This document shows positions 55,003 to 63,279 of a DNA stretch of 64,000 nucleotides, in pieces (positions within the stretch are counted from its first letter, which is position 1; the number at the start of each line of letters is the position of its first letter). The notes below the pieces were generated by a model. The model ran no database searches. It was not told the origin of the DNA and saw only the letters and a program-made list of their open reading frames with translations. Source of the stretch: Burkholderia sp. GAS332 (lineage in GTDB: Bacteria > Pseudomonadota > Gammaproteobacteria > Burkholderiales > Burkholderiaceae); the NCBI GenBank assembly GCA_900142905.1, contig FSRV01000002.1, positions 2,356,001-2,420,000 on the forward strand, written 5' to 3'. The translations under genes and the position numbers were made by a program.

Positions 55003-55371
55003 CTAATAATTCCGGGGCTGCAGTGACAGCTTGTTCGTGACCGATGTCACGCCCGGCACGCTTTTGGCGACCTCCTCGGCTCTGCCAATCTGTGCATTGT
55101 CCGGCACCGAGCCCGTCAATGTGACAGCGCCACCGTGCGCACGCACGAAAATGTTCTCCACCTCGATGTCCCTCGTCTTGCTCAGCGCACGCCGCACGTC
55201 AGAGCCGAGCTTGCGATCAGCCTTTTTAATGCTCTTCTGATTCGCTTTGCCAGACGCAGCAGAAGCCACAGTCGCCGAGGGCGCACTAGAGTCAGACTGA
55301 GCGTACGCACCCGACGCGAGCGCCAGACTCAGCACAAAGCCCAGCGCCTGAAATATCCTGATCACTTTCAT
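55003..55371 (-). CDS. BON-domain secreted protein
   Basis: A 122-residue protein: signal peptide ending ASGAYAQ, a Ser/Ala/Lys-rich linker, and a BON domain (about 55-118: SDVRRALSKTRDIEVENIFV, HGGAVTLTGSVPDNAQIGRA, VTSVTNKL). BON domains bind phospholipid or peptidoglycan and stabilise the envelope, as in OsmY. AAAGGAGAT precedes the ATG. It faces the YceI gene and is followed upstream by the porin gene on the same strand. Confidence 0.92.
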   Translation of the reverse strand: MKVIRIFQALGFVLSLALASGAYAQSDSSAPSATVASAASGKANQKSIKKADRKLGSDVRRALSKTRDIEVENIFVRAHGGAVTLTGSVPDNAQIGRAEEVAKSVPGVTSVTNKLSLQPRNY

Positions 55372-55473
55372 AAAATCTCCTTTCCCCGTTGAAACGACCG
55401 AGCATGTCGCTCTTTTCCGGCAGCGAGAATCGCGTTTCGAATAACCCTATCTTTGTCAGACAGGATGCCTCGT

Positions 55474-56574
55474 TCAGAATTGATGGCGTATGCCGGCCAT
55501 CAAGCCTAGCTGGGTGCCTTTCTGCGCTGTGCCCAAGCCGTTGACACCCTGGATCTGCGCGCCGATCAGGTCGCCGCGATACAACCCGTAGTTGCCTTCG
55601 ATATAAACATCGGTACGCTTCGACAGGTTGTAGTCCGCGAGCAACTCGAACTGCGAGGCCGTGCCGTCGAGCCGCGCGGTCTTGCCGGTCTGCAGCGTGC
55701 GCCAATAATTGAAGGAAAGCCGCATTGCCGAACTGAACGAGTGCACCGCGCCGAGGCTGAACATGCGGCGCGAACTGAAGTCGGTGAACTTCAACGCGGC
55801 AAGTACCGGCGCGGTAAACGGGCCGTTAAGATAAGACTGGAAGCCTGGGTCGAGCCGGTTTTCAAAGTAGCCGGCGTGGAATTGCGTGCTTTGCCACGTG
55901 TAGGAAGCACCCGCCGTCCACGCCTTCGAATGCGAACCGTTGGTCGAATCGCGCGAATCCATGTAGCCCGCGCCTGCAGTTACCGGCGCAGCCGGCATAT
56001 AAGCGACGCCGACGGCCAGTTGCGAACCGTAAGACATGTGTCCCGGCACGTTCCCGAACGCGTACGAAGCCTGGCCGACCACGTCGGCGAGCTTGATCGT
56101 GTATTTCGCCATGTTGCTGGACCAAAGGCCACCGAGCATGGTGATTTCCGGCTGGAAGCTGAAATTGAACGGCACCCACGAATTCGATGCATAGGTCCGG
56201 TCGACTATGCTGGCGAGTACGTTGCTCTGACGCCCCATGGTAAGCGTGCCCAGAGTGGCGGACTTCAAACCGACGAATGCCGTGTTCCAGAACGGCAGAG
56301 CGGGATCGGCCTGGCCATTGTTGAGATCGAAACGGTTCTCCAATCGGAAGATCGCCGCGTTGCCACCGCCCAGGTCCTCGGTTCCATTCACGCCAAAGCG
56401 GCTTTCCGACAGACCGCCGCCGCCCATTTGCACGGTCGAATCCCCAGCGCGATTGACGTGAGTCAGATACTGCACGCTGACATCTGTGAGTCCATACAAG
56501 GTCACGCTCGACTGCCCCATCGCGTTTCCCGCTCCCAATGCTGCAAGCGCTCCAGCAACGTAAATAGTTTTCAC
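55474..56574 (-). CDS. Burkholderia-type general porin, second copy
   Basis: A 366-residue outer-membrane porin. The start is the GTG at 56574 (VKTIYVAGALAALGAG...), with GGAGA 5-7 bases upstream; the extra 28 residues before it do not look like a leader. After the cleavage site, QSSVTLYGLTDVSV is the standard mature start; SESRFGVNGTEDLGGG and the terminal Phe (GIRHQF) complete the diagnosis. It is only distantly like the porin at 30621 and so likely has another substrate or regulation. Confidence 0.94.
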   Translation of the reverse strand: MKTIYVAGALAALGAGNAMGQSSVTLYGLTDVSVQYLTHVNRAGDSTVQMGGGGLSESRFGVNGTEDLGGGNAAIFRLENRFDLNNGQADPALPFWNTAFVGLKSATLGTLTMGRQSNVLASIVDRTYASNSWVPFNFSFQPEITMLGGLWSSNMAKYTIKLADVVGQASYAFGNVPGHMSYGSQLAVGVAYMPAAPVTAGAGYMDSRDSTNGSHSKAWTAGASYTWQSTQFHAGYFENRLDPGFQSYLNGPFTAPVLAALKFTDFSSRRMFSLGAVHSFSSAMRLSFNYWRTLQTGKTARLDGTASQFELLADYNLSKRTDVYIEGNYGLYRGDLIGAQIQGVNGLGTAQKGTQLGLMAGIRHQF

Positions 56575-56805
56575 ATCGTCTCCATTTTTATATAGTTCGG
56601 CGCCACGTGATAGCCGGGCGGTGTCGCCATCCCCGGACGTGATCAACTGGCAGTTCATCAGCCCGCGCCACGATTAACGCGAGCGTTATAAATTGATAGA
56701 ATCATCTCGTAGAATAATAAGGATACTTAATTAATAAAATGACAAACCCGCCATCACTGGCGATGACGCTGACATGGCCAGCGCACAAAACGGAACCCTT
56801 CCAGC

Positions 56806-57375
56806 TTATTTTCGTTCGAACACGCCGCGAAGTTCTCCGTACGCGAGCACGTTATCCTGAAGCGCCCGCAGCACATCGTCGCGCGTCATTCCCGACTGGA
56901 GGCCCGACTTTCTGGCTAACGCAAACACCTGAAACACGTACGTGTGTGGCCCGTGTCCCGGCAATGCGCGCGGCCCCCCGTAGCCCAGCTTCCGGAAGGT
57001 TGTGAGCCCCAATTCCCGTTGGGTCGAAAACGAACTGGCATTGAGCGCGCTTTCTGCCACACCCGATATCGAAGGCGGGATGCACGCGGCGACCAGATGA
57101 ACAAACGGGCGGCGCAACGGCGCATCGGGATCTTCGATGTTCAGCACCAGTTCGACAGCGCGATCCGGCACGTTGCGCCATGCGAGAGGCGGCGAGACGT
57201 TATCGCCTACGCCCTCTCCCGCATAGCGCAAAGGAATCACCGCACCGGGCCTGAACGCCGTGCTTGTCAGTTCGATGGTGGCCCGGCTGGAGGGGAGGCG
57301 CAGATCGCGATTGAGAAGGTGCTCTTCGCCAGCGTGCCGGCCACGCAAAAGGCGACCCAGCAATCGATCGATCAT
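56806..57375 (-). CDS. YbhB/YbcL-family PEBP (Raf-kinase-inhibitor-like) protein
   Basis: A 189-residue phosphatidylethanolamine-binding-like protein. The ligand pocket is seen in EDPDAPLRRPFVHLVAACIPP and in GHGPHTYVFQVFAL, with YAGEGVGDNVSPPLAW at the start of the domain. It is soluble with no signal sequence. Some relatives modulate kinases or bind small phosphorylated ligands; in bacteria the role is unclear. It stands by itself between a porin and the prpD-like gene. Confidence 0.9.
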   Translation of the reverse strand: MIDRLLGRLLRGRHAGEEHLLNRDLRLPSSRATIELTSTAFRPGAVIPLRYAGEGVGDNVSPPLAWRNVPDRAVELVLNIEDPDAPLRRPFVHLVAACIPPSISGVAESALNASSFSTQRELGLTTFRKLGYGGPRALPGHGPHTYVFQVFALARKSGLQSGMTRDDVLRALQDNVLAYGELRGVFERK

Positions 57376-57461
57376 TGCGCGCGCCTCGTGAAGGAACGTC
57401 CGGACGCGAGACTTAAAAATAACGTTTGCATGGTGTAATGGGACGGGTAATACAAGACGAA

Positions 57462-57481
57462 CGGACCGTCGCTTCGGTCCG
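57462..57481 (-). terminator. Possible terminator after the PrpD-like gene
   Basis: CGGACCG and CGGTCCG (57462-57468 and 57475-57481) pair around TCGCTT, 20 bases beyond the stop of the minus-strand operon. The T-rich stretch after it (TTCGTCTTGTATT) is only moderate. Confidence 0.35.
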
Positions 57482-57499
57482 ATTCAAAAAGGCGGCAGC

Positions 57500-58966
57500 T
57501 CATTCAAGCGGTGACTTTACTGGCTCAGCCAGCAGTCCGATCAGCTCACGGACATCAGCCATCTTGTCGAGACCCACGACGGCACGCTCGATCTCGTCAC
57601 GGCGCGACACCGCGATCACGCCGTCAGTCAGTTGCCGGAACTTGTGAACAATCTCTTCGTTCGACACTTCAGGTAGCGCCTTGCCCTCCGGGTGCCTCAG
57701 CAGCAGCTCCCGACGCGGCCGGTTGCGGAAATGAACCACGAGGCGAGTCGCACCGCGCGCGGCTGGCCCGAGGGTGTCGAACGTCGCGTCGTGCCGGACC
57801 GTGATTTTCCCGATCAGGTCCCACACATCGTCGGCGTCGAGCCTTGGCGCAACAAACTGCTTCGTCAGCGCGACACCGTCAAGCACCGTCACGGCGACGG
57901 CATACGCCATGTTCATCTGCGCACCGATCGAGGTAAGCGGCCGCTCGGCAACCCAGCCACCGTGATGGAACACGGCATGGCCCAGATCGATTTCAATACG
58001 CTCGATATCGTCACCGGTGAACCCGGTCTCGCGCTTGAGCGCCTGGATGCCGTCGATCGCCGCGAGCAGGCCCCCCATTGCCGCATGACGTTTGATGATG
58101 ATGCGCTGTGTTTCCCAACGCGTTCCCAGCTCGCCGCTGACCTGTGACGCATCCGGCGCATGACCTTCGCCAAAGGTCGACAGGAAACCGCCGTAATCCC
58201 GTTCGAACACGCGCTTGATGCCGGTGTAGCCGCCAGCCGCCAGGACGGCTGCATACAGACCGTTGCGCGATGCAAAGCCATGATGCATGCGCTTGGACAT
58301 CGCCTCGAATTGTGCGGCCATCAGACCTGCGGACTGCGTGCCCGCAAGACCTAGTGCATCCTCGAATGCCGCAGCGCCGAGCCCCATCAGCTTGCCCGCG
58401 GCCGCGGCCGACGCGTGCGTGCCGAACACGGATCCGGAATGCCAGCCGCGCGAAAGCATCTGTGCGCCGTGCAACGCGAGGCCGACGCGCGGGCCGACCT
58501 CCAGACCGCACAGCATGGCGAGAAGAAATTCCTCGCCGCTCACCGGCCGCGACACCTGCTTTTCCGCGCAGGCGAACAATGACGGCAGCACGATCGATGC
58601 GCTGTGAAGCGGCGCGAAGGGATGGAAGTCGTCGAGTTCAAAACCCTGGATAAAGGTGCCGTTCAACAAAGCCGCGGCGGACGCAGTGGTGCGCCGGCCC
58701 CAGCCGATGATCGTGCAATCCTGCCCGCCATCGAAGTCGGCGACGATACCAACCGCTGTGCGGGACCACGGCAGTTGCGCACCGACGAGCGCACATCCGA
58801 TACCGTCCAGCATCAGGTAGCGCGCGCGCTCGATCACCTCGCCCGGAATGTCTATCAGTTCGACGGCGGCCAGCCATTGCGCCAGTTGACCGGTCGGACC
58901 GTCGGGATCGGTTGGACCCGTTGAAACAAGCTCAGTTGCCTCGGCTTCAAGAACACGTTCTTTCAT
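57500..58966 (-). CDS. MmgE/PrpD-family dehydratase/isomerase
   Basis: A 488-residue member of the MmgE/PrpD family, which includes 2-methylcitrate dehydratase and cis-aconitate decarboxylase. Family regions are LMLDGIGCALVGAQLPWSRT, LLNGTFIQGFELDDFHPFAPLHSASIVLP, GTHASAAAAGKLMGL and GFASRNGLYAAVLA. It likely dehydrates or isomerises a tricarboxylic acid. The ribosome site before ATG 58966 is weak. Placed 110 bases after the LeuD-like gene in the same direction, it completes a set of dehydratase (PrpD), hydratase (LeuCD) and lyase, suggesting a methylcitrate-like route; the substrate is not known. Confidence 0.87.
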   Translation of the reverse strand: MKERVLEAEATELVSTGPTDPDGPTGQLAQWLAAVELIDIPGEVIERARYLMLDGIGCALVGAQLPWSRTAVGIVADFDGGQDCTIIGWGRRTTASAAALLNGTFIQGFELDDFHPFAPLHSASIVLPSLFACAEKQVSRPVSGEEFLLAMLCGLEVGPRVGLALHGAQMLSRGWHSGSVFGTHASAAAAGKLMGLGAAAFEDALGLAGTQSAGLMAAQFEAMSKRMHHGFASRNGLYAAVLAAGGYTGIKRVFERDYGGFLSTFGEGHAPDASQVSGELGTRWETQRIIIKRHAAMGGLLAAIDGIQALKRETGFTGDDIERIEIDLGHAVFHHGGWVAERPLTSIGAQMNMAYAVAVTVLDGVALTKQFVAPRLDADDVWDLIGKITVRHDATFDTLGPAARGATRLVVHFRNRPRRELLLRHPEGKALPEVSNEEIVHKFRQLTDGVIAVSRRDEIERAVVGLDKMADVRELIGLLAEPVKSPLE

Positions 58967-59076
58967 ATGTCGTTATCGTCATCATCGCCGCAAGGAGCGC
59001 GGCAGGTTGTCGTAGGCGCGGCACCCGGGCGACCAGGCAAATGCCCCGTGGATGCCGCAAACATTCCAGCCGCCCC

Positions 59077-59718
59077 TCAAGCCATGCCGCCGGTCCTCGC
59101 GAGCCCCGGTGTCAGCGCCCACATCCACGGACGGCTCTCACTATCACGACGTTGCCAGGCCGCAATATCGGACTCGCGCAGCATCGTCTGACCAATCTCG
59201 TCGAGTCCCTGCAAAAGCGCGTTGCGGCGCAATGGCTCGATTTCGAACCGGAAGGTCTGTCCCCGCGGCGCAGTAACCGTTTGCTGATCGAGATCCACCG
59301 TCACGCTTTCTCCGCCGGCCGCGTCGCGGCTCAGCACGTCCAGTTCGGCAGCCGATAGCTGCACCGGCAGCAGTCCGTTCTGAAAGCAGTTGTTCCGGAA
59401 GATATCGCCGAAACTTTCTGCGATCACGCAACGAATGCTGCTTCCCCATAGTGCCGAGACGGCGCCCTCGCGCGACGATCCGCAGCCGAAGTTGGCGCCG
59501 GCAAGAAGAATCGGCGCATTTTTGAAGGCGGGCTGATTTAGCACGAACGCCGGTTCGTCACTGCCATCGTCCCGATAACGCAGCGCCTCGAACGCATAAG
59601 GTCCCAATTGGTCTCTGGGCACGCTGGTGAGCCGCTCTATCCGGATGATCAGGTCCGTGTCGACATTGGCGAGCATGAGAGGCGCCGCGCCCCCCGTTAT
59701 CTTCGATACTTTTTCCAT
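59077..59718 (-). CDS. LeuD-like small subunit of an aconitase-family hydratase
   Basis: A 213-residue 3-isopropylmalate-dehydratase small-subunit relative: VDTDLIIRIERLTS, then ILLAGANFGCGSSREGAVSAL and the swivel segment RCVIAESFGDIFRNNCFQNGLLPV. The C-terminal REPxxDAAW-like end is DEIGQTMLRESDIAAWQRRD. ATG 59718 opens 2 bases after the LeuC-like stop; in-frame codons further upstream belong to that gene. Since no leuB or other leucine gene is nearby, this is probably a paralogue with its own substrate. Confidence 0.88.
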   Translation of the reverse strand: MEKVSKITGGAAPLMLANVDTDLIIRIERLTSVPRDQLGPYAFEALRYRDDGSDEPAFVLNQPAFKNAPILLAGANFGCGSSREGAVSALWGSSIRCVIAESFGDIFRNNCFQNGLLPVQLSAAELDVLSRDAAGGESVTVDLDQQTVTAPRGQTFRFEIEPLRRNALLQGLDEIGQTMLRESDIAAWQRRDSESRPWMWALTPGLARTGGMA

Positions 59719-59720
59719 CG

Positions 59721-61121
59721 CTACAGACTCCGAACATCGACAATGGCGCCCGCGACCGCAGCGGCCGCCGCCATAGCCGGGCTGGCCAGATGCGTACGCG
59801 CCCCCGGACCCTGACGGCCCACGAAGTTGCGATTCGACGTGGACATGGCCCGCGCCTGCGGCGGCACCTGTTCGCCGTTTGCGGCCACGCACATGCTGCA
59901 GCCTGGTTCGCGCCACGCGAAGCCGGCGTCAAGGAATACGCGATCCAGTCCCTCTGCAACAGCTTCGCGCCTGACCGATTCAGATCCGGGCACGACCCAC
60001 GCGGTGACACGATCCGCGACCTTGCGCCCGCGGATCACTGCTGCCGCCGCTCTGAGGTCCGGCAGCCGCGAGTTCGCGCATGAGCCAATGAAGACCCAGT
60101 CGACCGGCGTGCCCACGATCGGACGACCCGGCTCAAGACCCATATATCGGAGCGCTTCCTGCCAAGCCTCGCTACGCCGGCTGTCAGGCGCAGCGGCCGG
60201 ATCGGGAATGACACCGTCGATTCGCATCGCGTGCTCGGGGCTCGTTCCCCACGTGACGGTCGGCACGATGTCGTTCACGTCGAATGTGACCTCACGATCG
60301 AAACACGCGCCCTCGTCTGAGGGCAACGTGCTCCAGTACGCGCGGGCACGGTCGAACAACGCGCCCGCCGGTGCGTACGCACGGCCCTGAAGCCATTCGC
60401 CCGTCTTCTCATCCGGCGCGATCATGCCGATCTTCGCACCGAGTTCGATCGACAAGTTGCATAGCGTCAGGCGCTCTTCGATTTCGAGCGCGCGGATCGC
60501 GGGACCCGCATATTCGATTGCGTAGCCTGTGCCGGCGTCGGCACCGAGCTGCCCAATGACGTGCAGGATCACATCCTTGGCGCTCACGCCTCGCGCGAGA
60601 CGGCCATCGAACCACAGTCGCATTGTTTTCGGACGGCGCTGCAATAGCGTTTGCGTCGCCAGCGCGTGCGTGACCTCGGACGACCCGACACCGAAAGCGA
60701 GCGCGCCCAGGCCGCCGTTGGTGCAGGTATGGCTGTCACCGCAAATCAGCGTCGCGCCTGGCTGGACGATGCCGAGTTCCGGCGCCATCACATGGACAAT
60801 GCCCTGCCCGGGTTCGCCAAGATCGAAGAGCCGGATGTTCGCCCTGGCTGCGAGCTGGCGCAAGCCGTGATACAGGCGCGCGCCCCCCACGAAAGTGTCG
60901 CCCGTGCGGCCAGGGGCGCTCGATACCGCGTGATCGGGCGTCGCGAAAGCCAGTTCCGGGTTGCGCACAGTGAGCTTGCGTTGAGCCAGTTCATAAAGGC
61001 CTGACGTACCGGACAGGTCATGCAGCAAATGCCGGTCGATATGCAGCAGCGCCCAATCGCCACCCAGGTCCGAGACAACGTGGCTATCCCAGACCTTGCC
61101 GAAAAGTGTCTTGCCTGTCAT
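59721..61121 (-). CDS. LeuC-like large subunit of an aconitase-family hydratase
   Basis: A 466-residue [4Fe-4S] hydro-lyase, the usual LeuC length. Cluster cysteines lie in VFIGSCANSRLPDLR (the family usually has GSCTNSR) and GCSMC in FAWREPGCSMCVAANGE; the DSHTCTNGGLGALAFGVGSSEV block is intact. ATG 61121 is chosen from GGAG eight bases upstream. It starts 10 bases after the lyase stop and ends 2 bases before the LeuD-like start, so the three genes are coupled. It would add or remove water on a citrate-like or malate-like acid; leucine synthesis is unlikely because of context. Confidence 0.9.
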   Translation of the reverse strand: MTGKTLFGKVWDSHVVSDLGGDWALLHIDRHLLHDLSGTSGLYELAQRKLTVRNPELAFATPDHAVSSAPGRTGDTFVGGARLYHGLRQLAARANIRLFDLGEPGQGIVHVMAPELGIVQPGATLICGDSHTCTNGGLGALAFGVGSSEVTHALATQTLLQRRPKTMRLWFDGRLARGVSAKDVILHVIGQLGADAGTGYAIEYAGPAIRALEIEERLTLCNLSIELGAKIGMIAPDEKTGEWLQGRAYAPAGALFDRARAYWSTLPSDEGACFDREVTFDVNDIVPTVTWGTSPEHAMRIDGVIPDPAAAPDSRRSEAWQEALRYMGLEPGRPIVGTPVDWVFIGSCANSRLPDLRAAAAVIRGRKVADRVTAWVVPGSESVRREAVAEGLDRVFLDAGFAWREPGCSMCVAANGEQVPPQARAMSTSNRNFVGRQGPGARTHLASPAMAAAAAVAGAIVDVRSL

Positions 61122-61131
61122 GACGGCTCCA

Positions 61132-62025
61132 TCAATGCGCACGCGACGCGTCACCGGCGACCGTGCTGTTGTCACGAAAGCGCGTACGCAGTTCGTCCCA
61201 CTCGCTCGAGCCAAGATTACGGAACCGCTCCGCCAGCGTCGCGGCACCCGCCGATGCGGGCGGCGTGTTGGTCTCCTTCAATTGCCGCAAGGTACGGATG
61301 CAGGTGTCGGTAACGTCGGCAATAAGCAGGCTCGGCAGGATCGCCAGACGGTAGCCGAAGCGCGCAACCGTTGCCAGATCAACGTCAGGCGTCTTGCCGC
61401 CACGCACGATGTTCAGCAGACAGGGGCCCTTGACGAGGCGCGGCACAGCGGCCATTTCATCAAGCGATTGCGTGGCTTCCAGGAAGATCATGTCTGCGCC
61501 GGCCTGGAGGGCCAGGTTAGCGCGTGTTACCGCTTCGTCCATGTCAGCGACGGCCCGTGAATCCGTGCGTGCGATCAGCAGAAAATCCGGATCGCGCCGC
61601 GCCGCTACGGCAGCGCGGATCTTCGCGATGAACTCCTCGCGCGAGATAACGTCTTTGCCGTCGAGGTGACCACAACGCTTAGGCGAAACCTGATCTTCGA
61701 TATGAATACCCGCCGCGCCGCTACGCTCGAATTCCCGCACGGTGCGAAACACATTCAGTTCCGTTCCGTAGCCCGTGTCGGCGTCCGCGATGACGGGCAC
61801 GTCCACCGCATTCGACAGGATGCCGGCGTTGCCGACCATCTCGCTCATCGTCAGCAAACCGTAGTCGGGATAACCGTAACGCGCCGACGTCCCCGCTCCC
61901 GTCATGTACACAGCTGGAAATCCCGCACGCTCCACCAATCTGGCGGTCAGGCCATCATAGGCGCCGGGTGCCACGACCAGTTCCTGCTTTGCGAGCAACG
62001 CCCGCAATTTTGCTGCTGCTGTCAT
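61132..62025 (-). CDS. Isocitrate lyase/PEP mutase-family C-C lyase
   Basis: A 297-residue (beta/alpha)8 enzyme. Active-site loop is PKRCGHLDGK with Cys118, between the KKCGH of isocitrate and methylisocitrate lyases and the loops of 2,3-dimethylmalate lyase; metal ligands are in DADTGYG (Asp81, Asp83) and IEDQVSPK (Glu110, Asp111). The ATG at 62025 has GGAGG before it; an open frame to 62214 is not used. It would cleave a 2-alkylmalate or alkylisocitrate to two oxo or carboxylic acids. It is first in the operon with LeuCD-like and PrpD-like enzymes, transcribed from a near-consensus promoter. Confidence 0.9.
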   Translation of the reverse strand: MTAAAKLRALLAKQELVVAPGAYDGLTARLVERAGFPAVYMTGAGTSARYGYPDYGLLTMSEMVGNAGILSNAVDVPVIADADTGYGTELNVFRTVREFERSGAAGIHIEDQVSPKRCGHLDGKDVISREEFIAKIRAAVAARRDPDFLLIARTDSRAVADMDEAVTRANLALQAGADMIFLEATQSLDEMAAVPRLVKGPCLLNIVRGGKTPDVDLATVARFGYRLAILPSLLIADVTDTCIRTLRQLKETNTPPASAGAATLAERFRNLGSSEWDELRTRFRDNSTVAGDASRAH

Positions 62026-62102
62026 CCAGCCTCCACGATTGTCTTTGCGATTCCGCTTGAATGCACACCGCGTTCGAATCTGTTCGTTGGCGGCATGCCT
62101 AC

Positions 62103-62130
62103 ATATTATATCTTTATAACAACATGTCAA
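62103..62130 (-). promoter_or_regulatory. Near-consensus sigma-70 promoter for the lyase operon
   Basis: On the minus strand TTGACA (62125-62130) and TAATAT (62103-62108) are separated by 16 bases, about 80 bases before the lyase ATG. The -35 is embedded in ATGTCAAC (62124-62131), which recurs as GTTGACAT at 62202-62209 in opposite orientation, so a regulator bound there would block RNA polymerase. Confidence 0.6.
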
Positions 62131-62209
62131 CGAGTGATCGACAGCGTGCTGGCGATGTGACCGAAACCGGGATGTCCGGGCGACTCCGAGATAGTTGTAC
62201 TGTTGACAT
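62124..62209. promoter_or_regulatory. Inverted pair of ATGTCAAC boxes, probable GntR operator
   Basis: ATGTCAAC at 62124-62131 and GTTGACAT at 62202-62209 face each other across 70 bases between the divergent lyase and gntR genes. Each contains a TTGACA -35-like hexamer reading outward toward one of the genes. Binding by the GntR protein encoded at 62274 is inferred. Confidence 0.4.
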
Positions 62210-62273
62210 AACATAAGACTTCAGAGCCATTTCTACGCTATGATAGAAAGACTCTATAAACCTGCCCTAAACG

Positions 62274-63122
62274 ATGTCTACCCCGACTTCCCCGCAGCTC
62301 TCCCGGTCCCGTGGCACCTCACTGCATCGCCAGATGTTCCTCGTATTGCGGGAGCGGATCATCAGCGGCACTTATCCCGCGGGCAGCATGATTCCAAGGG
62401 AAGAAGATCTGTGCACCGACTTCGGTGTGTCGCGGATCACTGCGCGCCGGGCGTTGGCTGATCTCGAAGCGCTGGGTCTGGTGCAACGCCGGCAGGGCCT
62501 CGGCACCTTTGTGCCCACCGACCTGCCGGTGGCCCGTCAAGCGGCCACACTCGGGTTCGTCGACGCCTTGCACAAGGCGGCCTCAGAGACCAAGGTGCAG
62601 GTTCTCAGCGTCAATCTGGAAACGCCGCCCACGGCCATTGCGATCCAGTTGGAACTGGAGCCCTCGGACCGTGCGGTCCATGCGTTGCGGCTGCGTAAAT
62701 CCGGAGATACGCCACTGATGGTTTCCGAGGCGTGGATTCCCGAGCGTTACAGCAAATCGATCACCGCCGCCAGCCTGAAAAAGCACGCCTTGTACGAGAT
62801 CCTGATGAGTCACGGCGTCGACTTCGGCCGCGTGATTCAGGAGGTGACTGCAGTCGCCGCTGACCCCACCTTTGCGCAATGGCTCGACACGGAAATCGGT
62901 ATGCCGCTGCTCAGGACCACACGCCTCGTGTACGATTCGAAACGTACGCCGGTCCAGCATCTGACCATCACGGTTTCGCCTGAGCGCAGCCGTCTCGTGA
63001 CCGACATGTCCGCAGATTCCATCAACACGCTGCGCACAGGCCAGGTCATACACGACGTGCAACACGAAGCACCCAAAACGTCGAAGGTACGGGTATCAGG
63101 ACCCGGCACGCGGCGCGGATAG
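62274..63122 (+). CDS. GntR-family regulator with UTRA domain, controller of the lyase operon
   Basis: A 282-residue HutC-subfamily regulator. The winged helix is seen in RGTSLHRQMFLVLRERIISG and DFGVSRITARRALADLEALG; UTRA features are HALRLRKSGDTPLMVSEAWIP, YEILMSHGVDFGRVIQEVTAV and LLRTTRLVYDSKRTPVQHL. It is divergent from the lyase operon, the standard place for a local regulator; the effector is probably a substrate or intermediate of that route. No strong ribosome site precedes the ATG. Confidence 0.9.
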   Translation: MSTPTSPQLSRSRGTSLHRQMFLVLRERIISGTYPAGSMIPREEDLCTDFGVSRITARRALADLEALGLVQRRQGLGTFVPTDLPVARQAATLGFVDALHKAASETKVQVLSVNLETPPTAIAIQLELEPSDRAVHALRLRKSGDTPLMVSEAWIPERYSKSITAASLKKHALYEILMSHGVDFGRVIQEVTAVAADPTFAQWLDTEIGMPLLRTTRLVYDSKRTPVQHLTITVSPERSRLVTDMSADSINTLRTGQVIHDVQHEAPKTSKVRVSGPGTRRG

Positions 63123-63232
63123 CAGGCCGGCCGGGCTGCACTTGCGCAGTGCTCTTTGCACACGCGCCGTTATAGACCCACGTCACCATTGCGGCCCTGG
63201 GGCTCGCTACTCAGGTCGTCAGCGATGCGCGA

Positions 63233-63268
63233 ACGCCGCCTGACAATCATTCCGATTACAGGCGGCGT
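63233..63268. terminator. Hairpin between convergent gntR and hydrolase genes
   Basis: ACGCCGCCTG (63233-63242) and CAGGCGGCGT (63259-63268) are perfect complements around a 16-base loop between two facing genes, which makes a bidirectional terminator plausible. A T-run is missing. Confidence 0.4.
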
Positions 63269-63279
63269 ATCGCGTTCAA

